DNA of 64,000 bases from Mycolicibacterium aromaticivorans JS19b1 = JCM 16368 (GCF_000559085.1 NZ_JALN02000001.1:2604001-2668000), one strand, 5' to 3'; positions 35,676 to 45,504 are shown, numbered from the stretch's first letter. The notes: generated from the letters alone by a model not told the origin. Numbers and translations are program-made.

Positions 35676-36314
35676 TCAGTTCCGCTGGCCGTAGTACTCG
35701 AGCGCCAGCTGCAAGGTGGCATCGGAGACCTGGTCCACCGCGCCGGCCTGGAACGGCGGCTGCGGGTCGTACTCGATCATCAGCTGGCTGGCCTCCGCGG
35801 CCCGCCGTCCGACCAGCAGCTCGACCAGCCGCAGCGCCATGTCGATGCCACTGGATACCCCGGCTGCGGTGATGATGCGCTCCGGCAGATGCTCGACGAC
35901 CCGCTGCGGGGTGTAGATCGCGCCGAAAGACTCCAACAGCTCGGTGGCCCGCCAATGCGTCCCGGCCGTCAAACCGGTCAGCAGGCCCGCGGCCGCCAGC
36001 ACCAGGCTGCCGGTACACACCGAGGTGGTGAAGGTGGTGTGCCGGTGCACCTCGCGGACCCAGTCCAGGACTGTGGTGTCCTCGACGAGCGTGCGGGTGC
36101 CGATTCCGCCGGGGAACACCAGGATGTCGGGTTCGGTCACGTCGTCGAAGGTGGCGTCGACCGTGAGCCCGAGCATTCCATTGTCGCTGCGGACCTCGCC
36201 GCGACGATGCCCGACGAACACCACGTCGATCGACGGGATGCGCTGCAGGACCTCGTAGGGGCCGATCGCATCCAGAGCGGTGTTACGCGGGAACAGTGCT
36301 ATCGCGACTTGCAT
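35676..36314 (-). CDS. DJ-1/PfpI-family protein (Rv0052-like, isonitrile hydratase-like)
   Basis: 212 aa from ATG 36314, overlapping the end of the preceding gene by 32 bp. The class I glutamine-amidotransferase-like fold has ILVFPGGIGTRTLVED and the nucleophile elbow TTSVCTGSLVLAAAGLL with Cys100, then ITAAGVSSGIDMALRLVE. The best-known relatives with this layout are isonitrile hydratases and ThiJ proteins. The position between an Rv0051 equivalent and rpsF matches M. tuberculosis Rv0052. Substrate unknown. Confidence 0.85.
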   Translation of the reverse strand: MQVAIALFPRNTALDAIGPYEVLQRIPSIDVVFVGHRRGEVRSDNGMLGLTVDATFDDVTEPDILVFPGGIGTRTLVEDTTVLDWVREVHRHTTFTTSVCTGSLVLAAAGLLTGLTAGTHWRATELLESFGAIYTPQRVVEHLPERIITAAGVSSGIDMALRLVELLVGRRAAEASQLMIEYDPQPPFQAGAVDQVSDATLQLALEYYGQRN

Positions 36315-37929
36315 CCGGTGCCTCTTCTTCTTCGGACGCATCGGCCGCTGCCGTCGCACGTGGGCGCAACCACCGCGGGAACCACGTCGGGTACGCGTCG
36401 GCGGCGCCGTCGAACACGCCCCCGGCGGGATCGTCCACCCGGCCGCCCCACCGCACCACATCCAACTCAGGCCGGTAGATCTGCCGCACGACCAACACGA
36501 TCAGGGCCACCACCGCGATGTCGCGCAGCAGCACGGTGGCGGTGAACCACTGCTCGGGCAAGCCCTTGTTTGCCTCGCCGTACAAGTAGTACATCCGCGG
36601 AACCCACACGAGCATGTCGATGGTCATCCACGCCAACAGAATTCGGCGCTGCGGCAGGGCCAGCACCGCCAGCGGCACCAGCCACAGCGAGAACTGCGGA
36701 CTCCACACCTTGTTCACCAACAGGAACGCCGCCACCGTGAGGAACGCGAGCTGCGCCACCCGGGGCCGCTGCGGCGCGGTCAGGGCGATGTACGCGATTG
36801 CCGCACAGCACAACACGAACAGCACGGCGACGACGACGTTGAGGATCACCGGCGGCTGCCAGAAACCCAGGTTCGTGTCGAAGCCGTCCCAGCCGGTGAA
36901 CGACTTCACCACGTTGTACAGGGAGTCCATGTCATCCCCGCGCCGGGAGTTGAGCCGGAAGAACTCCGACCAACCGCGCGGAAACAGGACCATCACCGGG
37001 AGGTTCACCGCGAACCAGGCACCCACCGCAGCCACCACGGTCTTGGCGGCGTCGGGCATCCGATCGGTGCGGATCGCCAGCACCAACAACGGCAGCAGCA
37101 GCAGTGCCGGATACAACTTGGCCGCCACCCCGAGACCGATCAGGATTCCGGCCAAAACCGGCTTCTTGCGCGCCCACGCCAGCAGGCCACCGATCGCCAA
37201 AGCCGTTGCCAGCGCATCGAAATTGGTGAAGATCTGGAAGATCAGAACCGGGGACGCGGCCACCAGCGCGGCATCCCACACGCGCCGGCCCGCCAGCCAC
37301 GACGACGCCCACACCGTCGTCAGCCAGGCCAACGCCAGCCCGATCGCCGCGAAGTTGAAGAACATCACCACTTCGGCGACCGCAGGCAGCGACACCATCT
37401 TGGCGACCGCTGTGTAGGTCTTGGCCAGTGCCATCGCCACGTACTGGTACACCCCGGTCAGCACGGGATATTCCATATAGCGCACCGCGGGCTTGCCGTC
37501 GTAGCGAATCTGCGGCCGGCCGCTCGAGTCCGTCTCGATCCAGCTCGACTTGTACGGAAAGCGGCCCTGGCTCAACAACTCTGCGCCGTAGAGCGGCACG
37601 GTGTCGGAGTAGCACAGCTCGAAGTAGGCGCGTTGATTCTGCCAGTTGGCCACCCGCTGATCGGGTGAGCCGGTACCCACCGTCTGCAGACACGGCGCCT
37701 TCGTCGACCAGCCCAGCGCCAGCACCACCAACGCCATCAGGAACATGACCCGCAACGGGGTGAAGATCCGGGTTCGGCCGATCAACGCGTGCCGGCCCAC
37801 CGGACCGCCCACGACTTCCGAGAGTGCCGCGCCGACAGTGTCATTGCGGCTCGGCATGTCACGGTCGTCAGCGCTGCGCCGATCCTCGGCCAGCGGTGCG
37901 GGTGAGACGGTGGCGCGGCCGTCGATCAC
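36283..37929 (-). CDS. GT87-like polyprenol-dependent glycosyltransferase (Rv0051-like)
   Basis: 548 aa from a GTG whose GTGA overlaps the ponA1 stop. About ten membrane segments, the first at RVMFLMALVVLALGW. The conserved extracytoplasmic loop has FELCYSDTVPLYGAELL, FPYKSSWIE and YMEYPVLTG, and LGVAAKLYPALLLLPLL follows, as in DUF2029/GT87 mannosyltransferases. The acidic C-terminus (DASEEEEAPD) is cytoplasmic. Linkage to ponA1 suggests a cell-envelope glycan role; the acceptor is unknown. Confidence 0.83.
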   Translation of the reverse strand: MIDGRATVSPAPLAEDRRSADDRDMPSRNDTVGAALSEVVGGPVGRHALIGRTRIFTPLRVMFLMALVVLALGWSTKAPCLQTVGTGSPDQRVANWQNQRAYFELCYSDTVPLYGAELLSQGRFPYKSSWIETDSSGRPQIRYDGKPAVRYMEYPVLTGVYQYVAMALAKTYTAVAKMVSLPAVAEVVMFFNFAAIGLALAWLTTVWASSWLAGRRVWDAALVAASPVLIFQIFTNFDALATALAIGGLLAWARKKPVLAGILIGLGVAAKLYPALLLLPLLVLAIRTDRMPDAAKTVVAAVGAWFAVNLPVMVLFPRGWSEFFRLNSRRGDDMDSLYNVVKSFTGWDGFDTNLGFWQPPVILNVVVAVLFVLCCAAIAYIALTAPQRPRVAQLAFLTVAAFLLVNKVWSPQFSLWLVPLAVLALPQRRILLAWMTIDMLVWVPRMYYLYGEANKGLPEQWFTATVLLRDIAVVALIVLVVRQIYRPELDVVRWGGRVDDPAGGVFDGAADAYPTWFPRWLRPRATAAADASEEEEAPDASRDSTVPA

Positions 37930-40415
37930 GGCGGCGGAGGCGGTAGCTGCACGCCGGGGTCACCACCGACCGGTGCCGGCTGGTCCGGCCCACCCGGTGG
38001 TGGCGGCGGCGGACCACCGCCCGGCGGAATCGTGATGGTGGTCGGCGGTCCGAGCGGAATCGTGATGCCCGGTGCCACTTCGATACTGGGCTGGATGACC
38101 GTCTCCGACGGCGGCGCGGGCGGCGGAGGCGGCGGCGGCGGGACACCGGCGTATCCGCCGATCTCGGTCGGCTTGGGGAACGACTCGTTTTCGGTGCCCT
38201 TCAGCGCGCCGTCCATCGTGGCCTTCCAGATGTCCGACGGGATGCCCGAGCCGTACACCTGCCCGCCCGACGACGTGACCAGAGGCTGCGTGCCGTCGGT
38301 GGTACCGACCCAGACAGCCGTCGACAACGACGGGGTGTAGCCGACCATCCACGCGTCGCGGTTGGCGTCAGTGTCGCCGAGCTGATTGGTTCCGGTCTTG
38401 GCCGCCGACGGCCGGCCACCCGCCAGGTTATGTCCGCGCGAATAGCCGGCGATCGGCTGCATCGCCGCGGTCACGTTGTCGGCGACCGCCTTGGGAATGC
38501 GCTGCTCGCCGCTGTTGTCGGCGGTGCTGGCGTCGAAGAGCACCTCACCGCGGGAGTTGACGACCTTCTGCACGAAGTGCGGCTTGTGATAGACGCCGGA
38601 GTCGGCCAACGTGGCGTAGGCCGACGCCATGTCGATCACCCGCGACTGGTACTGGCCCAGCACCACACCATTGTTCGGCGGGCCGCCCTTGCCGTCCTCG
38701 GACAACGTGTGGGCAACCCCGGGGAAGCTTTCCGCAACGCCGGCCCGGTGCGCGGCGTCGGCCACATCACTCGGGCCGTTCTTGAGCTTGAGCATCAGCC
38801 GGTAGTAGGAGGTGTTCAGCGAACGCTTGAGTGCCTCCGCGATGTTGCAGACACCGCAGCCCTCACCCTCGACGTTGGTGATCTTGATCCCGTTCACGGT
38901 GACCGGGGAGCTGTCGATCTGATAGCCCAGCCCCATGCCCTGCTCGAGCGCGGCCACCAACGCGAACACCTTGAACGACGAGCCGGTGGGCAGACCGGCC
39001 TGCGCGAAGTCGAAGCCCTGCGCGTCCGAGCCGCCGTAATAGGCCTTCACTCCACCGGTTCTCGGGTCGATGGACACCACCGCCGACCGCATGTCCGGCA
39101 TCTCGCCATTGAGATACTTCGACACCGCGTCCTCGGCGGCTTTCTGCGCCTGCGGGTCGATCGTCGTGGTGATCTGCAGGCCCTGGGTGTTCAGCGTCTG
39201 CTCATCGATGTTGAACAGGTCGAGCAGTTCCTTGGTGACCTGACGTTCGATCAGGCCGTTCGGCCCGGTCGTGACGTTGTTCGAACGGGCCTGCTCCGGC
39301 GACACCGTCGGCGGGAAAACCTGTTGGGAGCGTTCGTCCTTCGACAGCGCGCCCATCGACACCATGCCGTCGAGCACCCAGTTCCACCGCTTGGCCGCAC
39401 CATCGGGGTCGACCGCGGGATCCAGGGTCGACGGCCGTTGGATCAGCGCGGCCAGCAGCGCACCCTCGGCGACGGTCAACTGCTCGACCGGCTTGTCGAA
39501 GTACGCCTTCGACGCCGCGGCGATGCCGTAGGCACCGCGACCGAAATAGATGATGTTCAGATACGCCTGCAGGATTTGGTCTTTGGACCACTCGCCGGTC
39601 ATCTTCGTGGAGATGACGAGCTCCTTTGCCTTGCGCACCAGGCCGCCGACCCCGGATCGGGCGTCACCGACGAGCGCGTTTTTCACATACTGCTGGGTGA
39701 TCGTCGACCCGCCCTGAAGGTCGCCGCCGAAAAGGTTGTTCTTGAGCGCGCGAGCAAAGCCGGTGAAGGAAAAGCCCGGATTGCTGTAGAAATCGCGGTC
39801 TTCGGCGGCCATCACCGCGTTGCGGACCTGGACCGGCACCTGGTCGATGTTGACGTCGACCCGGTTGCCTTCCGGCGGAACGATTTTCGCCAGTTCGGAG
39901 CCGTCGCTCGCCAGGATTGTCGACACCTGGTTGGTGCGCAGATCCCCGGGCTGAGGCACCTTGACGATCAGGTAGGCCATCCCGAAGGTGATCAGCGGCA
40001 GCACGATCAAGACAACGGCGGCCAGATACACCGACCGGCGTACCCACTTCCAGTTGACCTGCTGGGAGAAGGTCGGCGGCTTGACCGGTGGCGGGCCACC
40101 CGGGCCGCCGGAACCACCCGGGCGGCGCGACGGAGGCGGCGGAAGCTTCGGCGGCGGAGTGCCGTCCAGAGCGGCCTTGACCACGTCGACCGGGTCCCGC
40201 AGCAGCGGCGGGGTGTCGCGCACCGGTTCGATGATCGACGTCAGCCGGTCATCGGGCGGCACCTGCCTGCGGGGCGCCGATCGGGATGGGCCGGAGCCGT
40301 CGCCCGCCGCCGGGAAGCGCGTCGTCGGTGGCTCGGAGCCACCGGACGCACCCTCGGCCCCTGCGCCCGTGCGGTTGTCAGTGGCAGGCCGGTCCGGACG
40401 CCCGTCGCTATTCAC
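37926..40415 (-). CDS. ponA1: Bifunctional penicillin-binding protein PonA1 (class A)
   Basis: 829 aa from GTG 40415, which overlaps the upstream gene by 8 bp. A long Pro-rich cytoplasmic N-terminus precedes one membrane helix (AAVVLIVLPLITFGMAYLIV). The GT51 domain has AVMAAEDRDFYSNPGFS and GGSTITQQYVKN. The transpeptidase has PTGSSFKVFAL (Ser of SxxK near 476), SLNTSYY and SAAKTGT. A Pro-rich extracytoplasmic tail ends the protein. It polymerises lipid II and cross-links peptidoglycan at the poles. Same order as M. tuberculosis Rv0049-ponA1-Rv0051. Confidence 0.96.
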   Translation of the reverse strand: MNSDGRPDRPATDNRTGAGAEGASGGSEPPTTRFPAAGDGSGPSRSAPRRQVPPDDRLTSIIEPVRDTPPLLRDPVDVVKAALDGTPPPKLPPPPSRRPGGSGGPGGPPPVKPPTFSQQVNWKWVRRSVYLAAVVLIVLPLITFGMAYLIVKVPQPGDLRTNQVSTILASDGSELAKIVPPEGNRVDVNIDQVPVQVRNAVMAAEDRDFYSNPGFSFTGFARALKNNLFGGDLQGGSTITQQYVKNALVGDARSGVGGLVRKAKELVISTKMTGEWSKDQILQAYLNIIYFGRGAYGIAAASKAYFDKPVEQLTVAEGALLAALIQRPSTLDPAVDPDGAAKRWNWVLDGMVSMGALSKDERSQQVFPPTVSPEQARSNNVTTGPNGLIERQVTKELLDLFNIDEQTLNTQGLQITTTIDPQAQKAAEDAVSKYLNGEMPDMRSAVVSIDPRTGGVKAYYGGSDAQGFDFAQAGLPTGSSFKVFALVAALEQGMGLGYQIDSSPVTVNGIKITNVEGEGCGVCNIAEALKRSLNTSYYRLMLKLKNGPSDVADAAHRAGVAESFPGVAHTLSEDGKGGPPNNGVVLGQYQSRVIDMASAYATLADSGVYHKPHFVQKVVNSRGEVLFDASTADNSGEQRIPKAVADNVTAAMQPIAGYSRGHNLAGGRPSAAKTGTNQLGDTDANRDAWMVGYTPSLSTAVWVGTTDGTQPLVTSSGGQVYGSGIPSDIWKATMDGALKGTENESFPKPTEIGGYAGVPPPPPPPPAPPSETVIQPSIEVAPGITIPLGPPTTITIPPGGGPPPPPPGGPDQPAPVGGDPGVQLPPPPP

Positions 40416-40842
40416 TGGCCGTACGCGCGCCGGAGCGCGCCGTCTGGGTGCCACGGCGTCCTCGCGTCCCGTTGGTGGGGCGCGGCGTTCCGAGCACGTA
40501 GGACTTGACCAGGTGATTCCACTCGCAGGTCCGGCATACCTCCACCACGTGTACCGAGAATTCGTCGAATCGAGTCGCCAGCAACACCAGCTCCTCGGCG
40601 GTGCGCGCGGATCCCGAAACCGCACCCAGGTGATCACCGAACACCCAGGACACCAATGTCAGCGGCTCCTTGCGGCAGATCGGGCACATCACCGAACTGG
40701 GCTTGCCGTGAAACTTGGCGGCGCGCAACAGATAGGGATTGGCGTCGCAGACCTCCGAAACCCCAGTTCGACCGGAGTACACCTCGGCCAGCAGGGAGCG
40801 TCGCCGGAGGGCGTAGTCCACCACCTGTCGCTGCAATCGCAC
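40408..40842 (-). CDS. DUF5318 zinc-ribbon-like protein (Rv0049-like)
   Basis: 144 aa from GTG 40842 (RLQRQVVDYALRRRSLLAEV); a longer open frame upstream is rejected because this is the conserved family start. CPICRKE and CRTCEWNH form a likely CxxC...CxxC zinc ribbon. The basic tail (RGRRGTQTARSGARTASE) overlaps the ponA1 start. Function unknown; coupling to ponA1 suggests a role in wall synthesis or its control. Confidence 0.88.
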   Translation of the reverse strand: MRLQRQVVDYALRRRSLLAEVYSGRTGVSEVCDANPYLLRAAKFHGKPSSVMCPICRKEPLTLVSWVFGDHLGAVSGSARTAEELVLLATRFDEFSVHVVEVCRTCEWNHLVKSYVLGTPRPTNGTRGRRGTQTARSGARTASE

Positions 40843-40953
40843 GAGGACCAGAGTACGTCGGGGATCTGGGCAACGACACGCAACCGACTCGCAGTGCCGC
40901 CGAATACGCGGCTGGTCTGCGCTCTTGGTGCCCGAACTCTTACGATCACCGCC

Positions 40954-41808
40954 GTGGCGACATCGCAGACGGCCGGCACGCGCGCCAAGGACACCGACCG
41001 CAATGACACCTGCCAGATTTTGGACACCGCGCTGTCCGAGGGGCAGCTGTCGATGGCCGAGCACGAGCAGCGGGTGAAGGCGGCAACCTCGGCGACGACG
41101 CTGGGCGACCTCCGCGCCCTGGTCTCCGACCTCCAAACCGCGAACGCGCCGGTGCAGCTGCCCACGCTGCGCAGGCCGCGGCCGGCGGGCCCGGGAACCA
41201 ATGGAAGCTGGGGTATCCGGCTCGCGATCATGGGTGTTCTCGTGGTGCTCGGCATCGGCATTGGCTGGGGGCTGTACGGCAACACGCCCTCACCGCTGAA
41301 TTTCACCTCCGATCCGGGCGCCAAATCCGACGGAGTTGCTCCGATCGTGCTGACGCCGCCGCGTCAACTGCATTCGCTGGGTGGTCTCAACGGGCTCTTC
41401 GAGCAGATGAAGAAGAAGTTCGGCGACACCAATGGCAACCGCCTGGTCATCTATCCCGAGTACGCGTCGTTGACCCGGCCCGACCCCAACGACGACCGCC
41501 GCGAACTCAACTACTCCTACCGCGGTGGCTGGGACGATCCGACCACCTCGGGGGCCAGCAACGACGCCAAGCTGGTGGACCTGAGCACGTTCGACGCCAA
41601 AGCAATCGTCGGCGTGCTGCGGGGTGCTCCGGAGACCCTGGACATGAAGCCCGGCGACATCAAGAGCACCTATCTGATCATCGAGCCCAGCCGCGACCAG
41701 ACCGTCCCGGGGACGTTGACGATCTCGGTCTATGTCTCGAGCGACTTCGGCAGCGGCTACATCCAGCTCAACCCCGACGGCTCGCAAAAACAGATCAATT
41801 ACCCGTAA
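40954..41808 (+). CDS. DUF1707-type membrane protein (Rv0048c-like)
   Basis: 284 aa, GTG 40954. A TACGAT -10 at 40941-40946 ends 7 bp before it, so the mRNA is probably leaderless. The N-terminal SHOCT/DUF1707-like block DTCQILDTALSEGQLSMAEHEQRVKAA precedes one membrane helix (IRLAIMGVLVVLGIGIGWGLY). A large extracytoplasmic domain with YPEYASLTRPDPNDDRRELNY follows. Function unknown; position matches Rv0048c. Confidence 0.85.
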   Translation: MATSQTAGTRAKDTDRNDTCQILDTALSEGQLSMAEHEQRVKAATSATTLGDLRALVSDLQTANAPVQLPTLRRPRPAGPGTNGSWGIRLAIMGVLVVLGIGIGWGLYGNTPSPLNFTSDPGAKSDGVAPIVLTPPRQLHSLGGLNGLFEQMKKKFGDTNGNRLVIYPEYASLTRPDPNDDRRELNYSYRGGWDDPTTSGASNDAKLVDLSTFDAKAIVGVLRGAPETLDMKPGDIKSTYLIIEPSRDQTVPGTLTISVYVSSDFGSGYIQLNPDGSQKQINYP

Positions 41809-41893
41809 CGGGCGAGCGCGGCTCGGGCGTGACACTCGGCGGTACTGGCGCGGAAACGTGCGCACTCAAGTAGCGCCAAATATATCGCTCCGA

Positions 41894-41899
41894 TACTAT
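41894..41899 (+). promoter_or_regulatory. Predicted -10 element (TACTAT) of padR-ino1 unit
   Basis: TACTAT is a good mycobacterial -10. It lies in ATATATCG...CGATACTAT, an approximate inverted repeat that could be a PadR site. A leader of about 43 nt with a strong AGGAGGTGA leads to the GTG at 41949. Confidence 0.5.
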
Positions 41900-41948
41900 C
41901 GCCGGAGGTGTCGAAGTGTCGTAACGGCCGAGCAAAGGAGGTGACCCG

Positions 41949-42494
41949 GTGCTGGAGCTCGCGATCTTGGGTCTTCTCCTCGAGTCCCCCATGCACGGTT
42001 ACGAACTGCGCAAACGACTGACGGGCCTGCTCGGGGCATTCCGCGCCTTCTCGTACGGCTCGCTCTACCCGGCACTGCGCCGGATGCAGACCGACGGATT
42101 GATCGTCGAAGACACCGCCCCCGCGGGGACCACGGTGTTGCGCCGCGCCCGCCGGGTGTACCAACTGACCGATACCGGCCGCCAGCGGTTCGCCGAACTG
42201 GTGGCCGACACCGGCCCGCAGAACTACACCGACGACGGCTTCGGTGTGCACCTTGCATTCTTCAACCGCACACCGGCCGAGGCACGGATGCGGATCCTGG
42301 AAGGCCGCCGGCGCCAGGTGGAGGAACGACGCGAAGGTCTGCGGGAGGCCATCGCGCGGGCGAGCAATTCGTTCGACCGCTACACGAAACAACTGCATCA
42401 GCTGGGCCTGGAGTCCAGCGAGCGGGAAGTCAAGTGGCTCAACGAGCTGATCGCCGCTGAGCGGGTGGCCCAGAGCCACCCAGACCAGGCCTGA
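41949..42494 (+). CDS. PadR-family transcriptional regulator (Rv0047c-like)
   Basis: 181 aa, GTG with AGGAGGTGA 6 bp upstream. Classic PadR start LELAILGLLLESPMHGYELRKRL, then FSYGSLYPALRRMQTDGLI and YQLTDTGRQRF. The C-terminal helical domain (EARMRILEGRRRQVEERREGLREAI) mediates dimerisation. It precedes ino1 by 57 bp on the same strand, as in M. tuberculosis, and probably regulates inositol synthesis. Confidence 0.94.
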   Translation: MLELAILGLLLESPMHGYELRKRLTGLLGAFRAFSYGSLYPALRRMQTDGLIVEDTAPAGTTVLRRARRVYQLTDTGRQRFAELVADTGPQNYTDDGFGVHLAFFNRTPAEARMRILEGRRRQVEERREGLREAIARASNSFDRYTKQLHQLGLESSEREVKWLNELIAAERVAQSHPDQA

Positions 42495-42551
42495 CGCGGC
42501 CAGCAGTACCTGAACAGCAGCCAGTAGAAGTACGAGTTAGGAGAACGTCCC

Positions 42552-43655
42552 ATGACGGAGCACAACGGAGCGTCGACAGATGTGCGGGTCGCTATTGTCG
42601 GCGTCGGCAACTGCGCGTCCTCACTGGTCCAGGGCGTGCAGTACTACCAGGACGCTGACGCGAACGCCACCGTTCCCGGCCTGATGCACGTGAAGCTCGG
42701 CCCTTATCACGTGCGCGACGTGAAGTTCGTCGCCGCGTTCGACGTCGACGCCAAGAAGGTGGGCTTCGACCTGTCCGAAGCGATCTTCGCCTCGGAGAAC
42801 AACACCATCAAGATCGCCGACGTGCCGCCGACCGACGTCGTGGTGCAGCGCGGCCCGACACTGGACGGCATCGGCAAGTACTACGCCGAGACCATCGAGA
42901 TCTCCGACGAGCAGCCCGTCGACGTCGTCAAGATCCTCAAGGACAACAAGGTCGACGTGCTGGTCTCCTACCTGCCGGTGGGCTCCGACGAGGCCGACAA
43001 GTTCTACGCCCAGTGCGCCATCGACGCCAAGGTCGCGTTCGTCAACGCCCTGCCGGTGTTCATCGCCTCGGACCCGGTCTGGGCCAAGAAGTTCGAGGAC
43101 GCCGGTGTTCCGATCGTCGGCGACGACATCAAGAGCCAGGTCGGTGCGACCATCACCCACCGCGTGATGGCCAAGCTGTTCGAAGACCGCGGCGTCACGC
43201 TGGACCGCACCTATCAGCTGAACGTCGGCGGCAACATGGACTTCAAGAACATGCTCGAGCGTGAGCGTCTGGAGTCCAAGAAGGTTTCCAAGACCCAGGC
43301 CGTGACGTCCAACCTCACCGGCTCGCTGGCCGGCAAAGTCGAGGACAAGAACGTCCACATCGGCCCGTCGGACCACGTCGCGTGGCTCGACGACCGCAAG
43401 TGGGCCTACGTCCGCCTCGAGGGTCGCGCCTTCGGCGACGTGCCGCTGAACCTTGAGTACAAGCTCGAGGTGTGGGATTCGCCGAACTCGGCCGGCATCA
43501 TCATCGACGCCGTGCGTGCCGCGAAGATCGCCAAGGACCGCGGTATCGGCGGCCCGATCATCCCCGCGTCGGCCTACCTGATGAAGAGCCCGCCCAAGCA
43601 GCTGGCCGATGACATCGCGCGCACAGAGCTCGAGGAATTCATCGCCGGTCAGTAA
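42552..43655 (+). CDS. ino1: Inositol-3-phosphate synthase
   Basis: 367 aa, the same length as M. tuberculosis Ino1. NAD-binding motif [20 protein letters not shown] near residue 13, and the conserved core [12 protein letters not shown] and [10 protein letters not shown] with catalytic lysines. Converts glucose-6-phosphate to myo-inositol-3-phosphate for phosphatidylinositol, LAM and mycothiol. AGGAG lies about 8 bp upstream. A strong hairpin follows. Confidence 0.98.
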   Translation: MTEHNGASTDVRVAIVGVGNCASSLVQGVQYYQDADANATVPGLMHVKLGPYHVRDVKFVAAFDVDAKKVGFDLSEAIFASENNTIKIADVPPTDVVVQRGPTLDGIGKYYAETIEISDEQPVDVVKILKDNKVDVLVSYLPVGSDEADKFYAQCAIDAKVAFVNALPVFIASDPVWAKKFEDAGVPIVGDDIKSQVGATITHRVMAKLFEDRGVTLDRTYQLNVGGNMDFKNMLERERLESKKVSKTQAVTSNLTGSLAGKVEDKNVHIGPSDHVAWLDDRKWAYVRLEGRAFGDVPLNLEYKLEVWDSPNSAGIIIDAVRAAKIAKDRGIGGPIIPASAYLMKSPPKQLADDIARTELEEFIAGQ

Positions 43656-43665
43656 TTCTCAGCAC

Positions 43666-43719
43666 GAGAGTGCGGTCAGATCCGACTGGGACGCCCCATC
43701 GCGATCTGGCCGCACTTTC
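43666..43719 (+). terminator. Long hairpin downstream of ino1
   Basis: AGTGCGGTCAGATC (43669-43682) pairs with GATCTGGCCGCACT (43703-43716), with one G-U pair. The stem extends three more pairs outward and the loop is 20 nt. It begins about 10 bp after the ino1 stop and ends before the next start. Confidence 0.75.
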
Positions 43720-43726
43720 GCGTTAG

Positions 43727-44653
43727 ATGGACCGGGTGATCTCCGATGACGCGCTGATCGGACTCGACGAGTTCGCCCTGCTGCCCGAGAATGCCGAGCA
43801 GGCCGGCGTGAGCGACGAATTGCCGCCGGTCACCCGGATCGAGTCCGGCCCGATCAGCGCGCTGAAGTGGGGTGCCGAGCCGCCGCGGATCGTGTTCCTG
43901 CACGGTGGCGGCCAAAACGCGCACACCTGGGACACCGTCATCCTCGGCCTGGGCGTCCCGGCGCTGGCCATCGATCTGCCCGGCCACGGCCGCTCGGCCT
44001 GGCGAGACGACGGCGACTACGGCCCCCGGCTCAACGCCGACACGCTGCGGCCAATCCTGAACGACTGGGCCCCCAGCCCACGACTGGTGGTGGGGATGTC
44101 GCTGGGTGGACTGACAGCGCTGCGCATCGCCGCCCTCGAGCCGGCGCTGGTTCCCGAACTGGTCCTCGTCGACGTCACGCCGTCCGCCCCGGAACGTCAT
44201 GAACAGATGAGCCAGGCCCAGCTGGGCGCGGTCGCGTTGACGCAAGGCGAACGCACGTTCCCGAGCTTCGCCGCGATGCTGGACGTCACCGTCGCCGCCT
44301 CGCCCACCCGAAGCCGGGACTCGCTGCGCCGCGGCGTCTTTCACAATTCGAAGCAGCTGCCCGACGGCACCTGGACCTGGCGCTACGACTCCTTCCGCAA
44401 GCGCGCCGACTCAGGCGAGGGGCTACCGGCGTCGTTCGCCGGTTTGTGGGGCGACGTCCCGTCCATCACGATGCCCACCACGCTGGTGCGGGGCGCCAAT
44501 TCGTTCTTCGTCAACGACGAGGACGCCGACGAATTCGCCCGCAATGCACCGGGTTTCCAGCGGGTGATCATGGTCCCCGACTCCGGTCACTCCGTACAGG
44601 GTGACCAGCCGCGCGCGCTTGTCGAGATACTGCGCGGCGTGCTCGCCGGCTGA
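43727..44653 (+). CDS. Alpha/beta hydrolase / esterase (Rv0045c-like)
   Basis: 308 aa. RIVFLHGGGQNAHTWD (oxyanion), LAIDLPGHGRSAWRDDGDY, the nucleophile in LVVGMSLGGLTAL, and the His in VPDSGHSVQGDQP. In M. tuberculosis Rv0045c is an esterase with preference for short ester chains; the position relative to ino1 is the same. Cytosolic. Confidence 0.9.
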   Translation: MDRVISDDALIGLDEFALLPENAEQAGVSDELPPVTRIESGPISALKWGAEPPRIVFLHGGGQNAHTWDTVILGLGVPALAIDLPGHGRSAWRDDGDYGPRLNADTLRPILNDWAPSPRLVVGMSLGGLTALRIAALEPALVPELVLVDVTPSAPERHEQMSQAQLGAVALTQGERTFPSFAAMLDVTVAASPTRSRDSLRRGVFHNSKQLPDGTWTWRYDSFRKRADSGEGLPASFAGLWGDVPSITMPTTLVRGANSFFVNDEDADEFARNAPGFQRVIMVPDSGHSVQGDQPRALVEILRGVLAG

Positions 44654-44685
44654 GCCGTCCCCCGCTGGGAATACCGGCGTCGCGC

Positions 44686-44715
44686 GATACGTACGGTTGA
44701 GATACGTACGGTTGA
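44686..44715. repeat. 15-bp perfect tandem duplication
   Basis: GATACGTACGGTTGA occurs twice in direct succession, immediately upstream of the LLM gene start. Each copy contains the palindrome CGTACG. It may duplicate a promoter or operator half. Confidence 0.85.
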
Positions 44716-44718
44716 GGT

Positions 44719-45504
44719 GTGACCTATCCCATTCGCATCGGCGTGCAACTGCAGCCGCAACATGCCCCCGACTACAACCAGATCCGCGATGCCGTCCGCC
44801 GCTGTGAGGACATCGGCGTGGACGTGGTCTTCAACTGGGACCACTTCTACCCGCTGTTCGGCGACCCCGATGGTGCGCACTTCGAGTGCTGGACCATGCT
44901 GGGCGCCTGGGCCGAGCAGACCTCCCGCGTCGAGATCGGCGCGCTGGTCTCCTGCAACTCCTACCGCAACCCGGAACTGCTGGCCGACATGGCCCGCACC
45001 GTCGACCACATCTCCGGCGGCCGGCTGATCCTCGGTATCGGGTCAGGCTGGAAGCAGAAGGACTACGACGAGTACGGCTACGAGTTCGGCACCGCGGGCA
45101 GCCGCCTCGACGACCTCGCGGGCGCACTGCCACGGATCAAGTCCCGGCTGGCCAACCTGAATCCGGCCCCGACCCGGGACATCCCGATCCTCATCGGTGG
45201 ACAGGGTGAGAAGAAGACGCTGCGCCTGGTCGCCGAGCACGGCGACATCTGGCACGGGTTCACCAACGCCGAGACCTACCCCGGCAAGGCCGAGGTGCTC
45301 GACCGTCACTGCTCCGACGTCGGCCGCGACCCCGCCAAGATCGAACGGTCATCGGGCGTCGAGGGCCGCGACCGCGACACCATCGTCGCCAACGCCGAGG
45401 CGCTCACCGGACTCGGCGTGACTCTGCTGACCGTCGGCTGCGACGGACCGGACTACGACCTCGGCGCCGCCGAGGCTTTGGTGCGCTGGCGCGACAGCCG
45501 TTAG
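44719..45504 (+). CDS. LLM-class F420-dependent oxidoreductase (Rv0044c-like)
   Basis: 261 aa, GTG start (another GTG 2 bp upstream is out of frame). Luciferase-like fold: IRIGVQLQPQHAPDYNQIRDAV, VFNWDHFYPLFGDPDG, TVDHISGGRLILGIGSGWKQKDYDEYGYEFG and IPILIGGQGEKKTLRLVAEHGD. F420 use is inferred from the LLM family in mycobacteria. Stop codon overlaps that of the convergent P450 by 4 bp. Confidence 0.9.
   Translation: MTYPIRIGVQLQPQHAPDYNQIRDAVRRCEDIGVDVVFNWDHFYPLFGDPDGAHFECWTMLGAWAEQTSRVEIGALVSCNSYRNPELLADMARTVDHISGGRLILGIGSGWKQKDYDEYGYEFGTAGSRLDDLAGALPRIKSRLANLNPAPTRDIPILIGGQGEKKTLRLVAEHGDIWHGFTNAETYPGKAEVLDRHCSDVGRDPAKIERSSGVEGRDRDTIVANAEALTGLGVTLLTVGCDGPDYDLGAAEALVRWRDSR

Noticed and set aside
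38430..40508. 692-codon plus-strand frame opposite ponA1, and similar frames opposite dnaB, leuS, topoisomerase and transporter genes
   Set aside because: GC-rich antisense shadows; the coding strand has catalytic motifs throughout.
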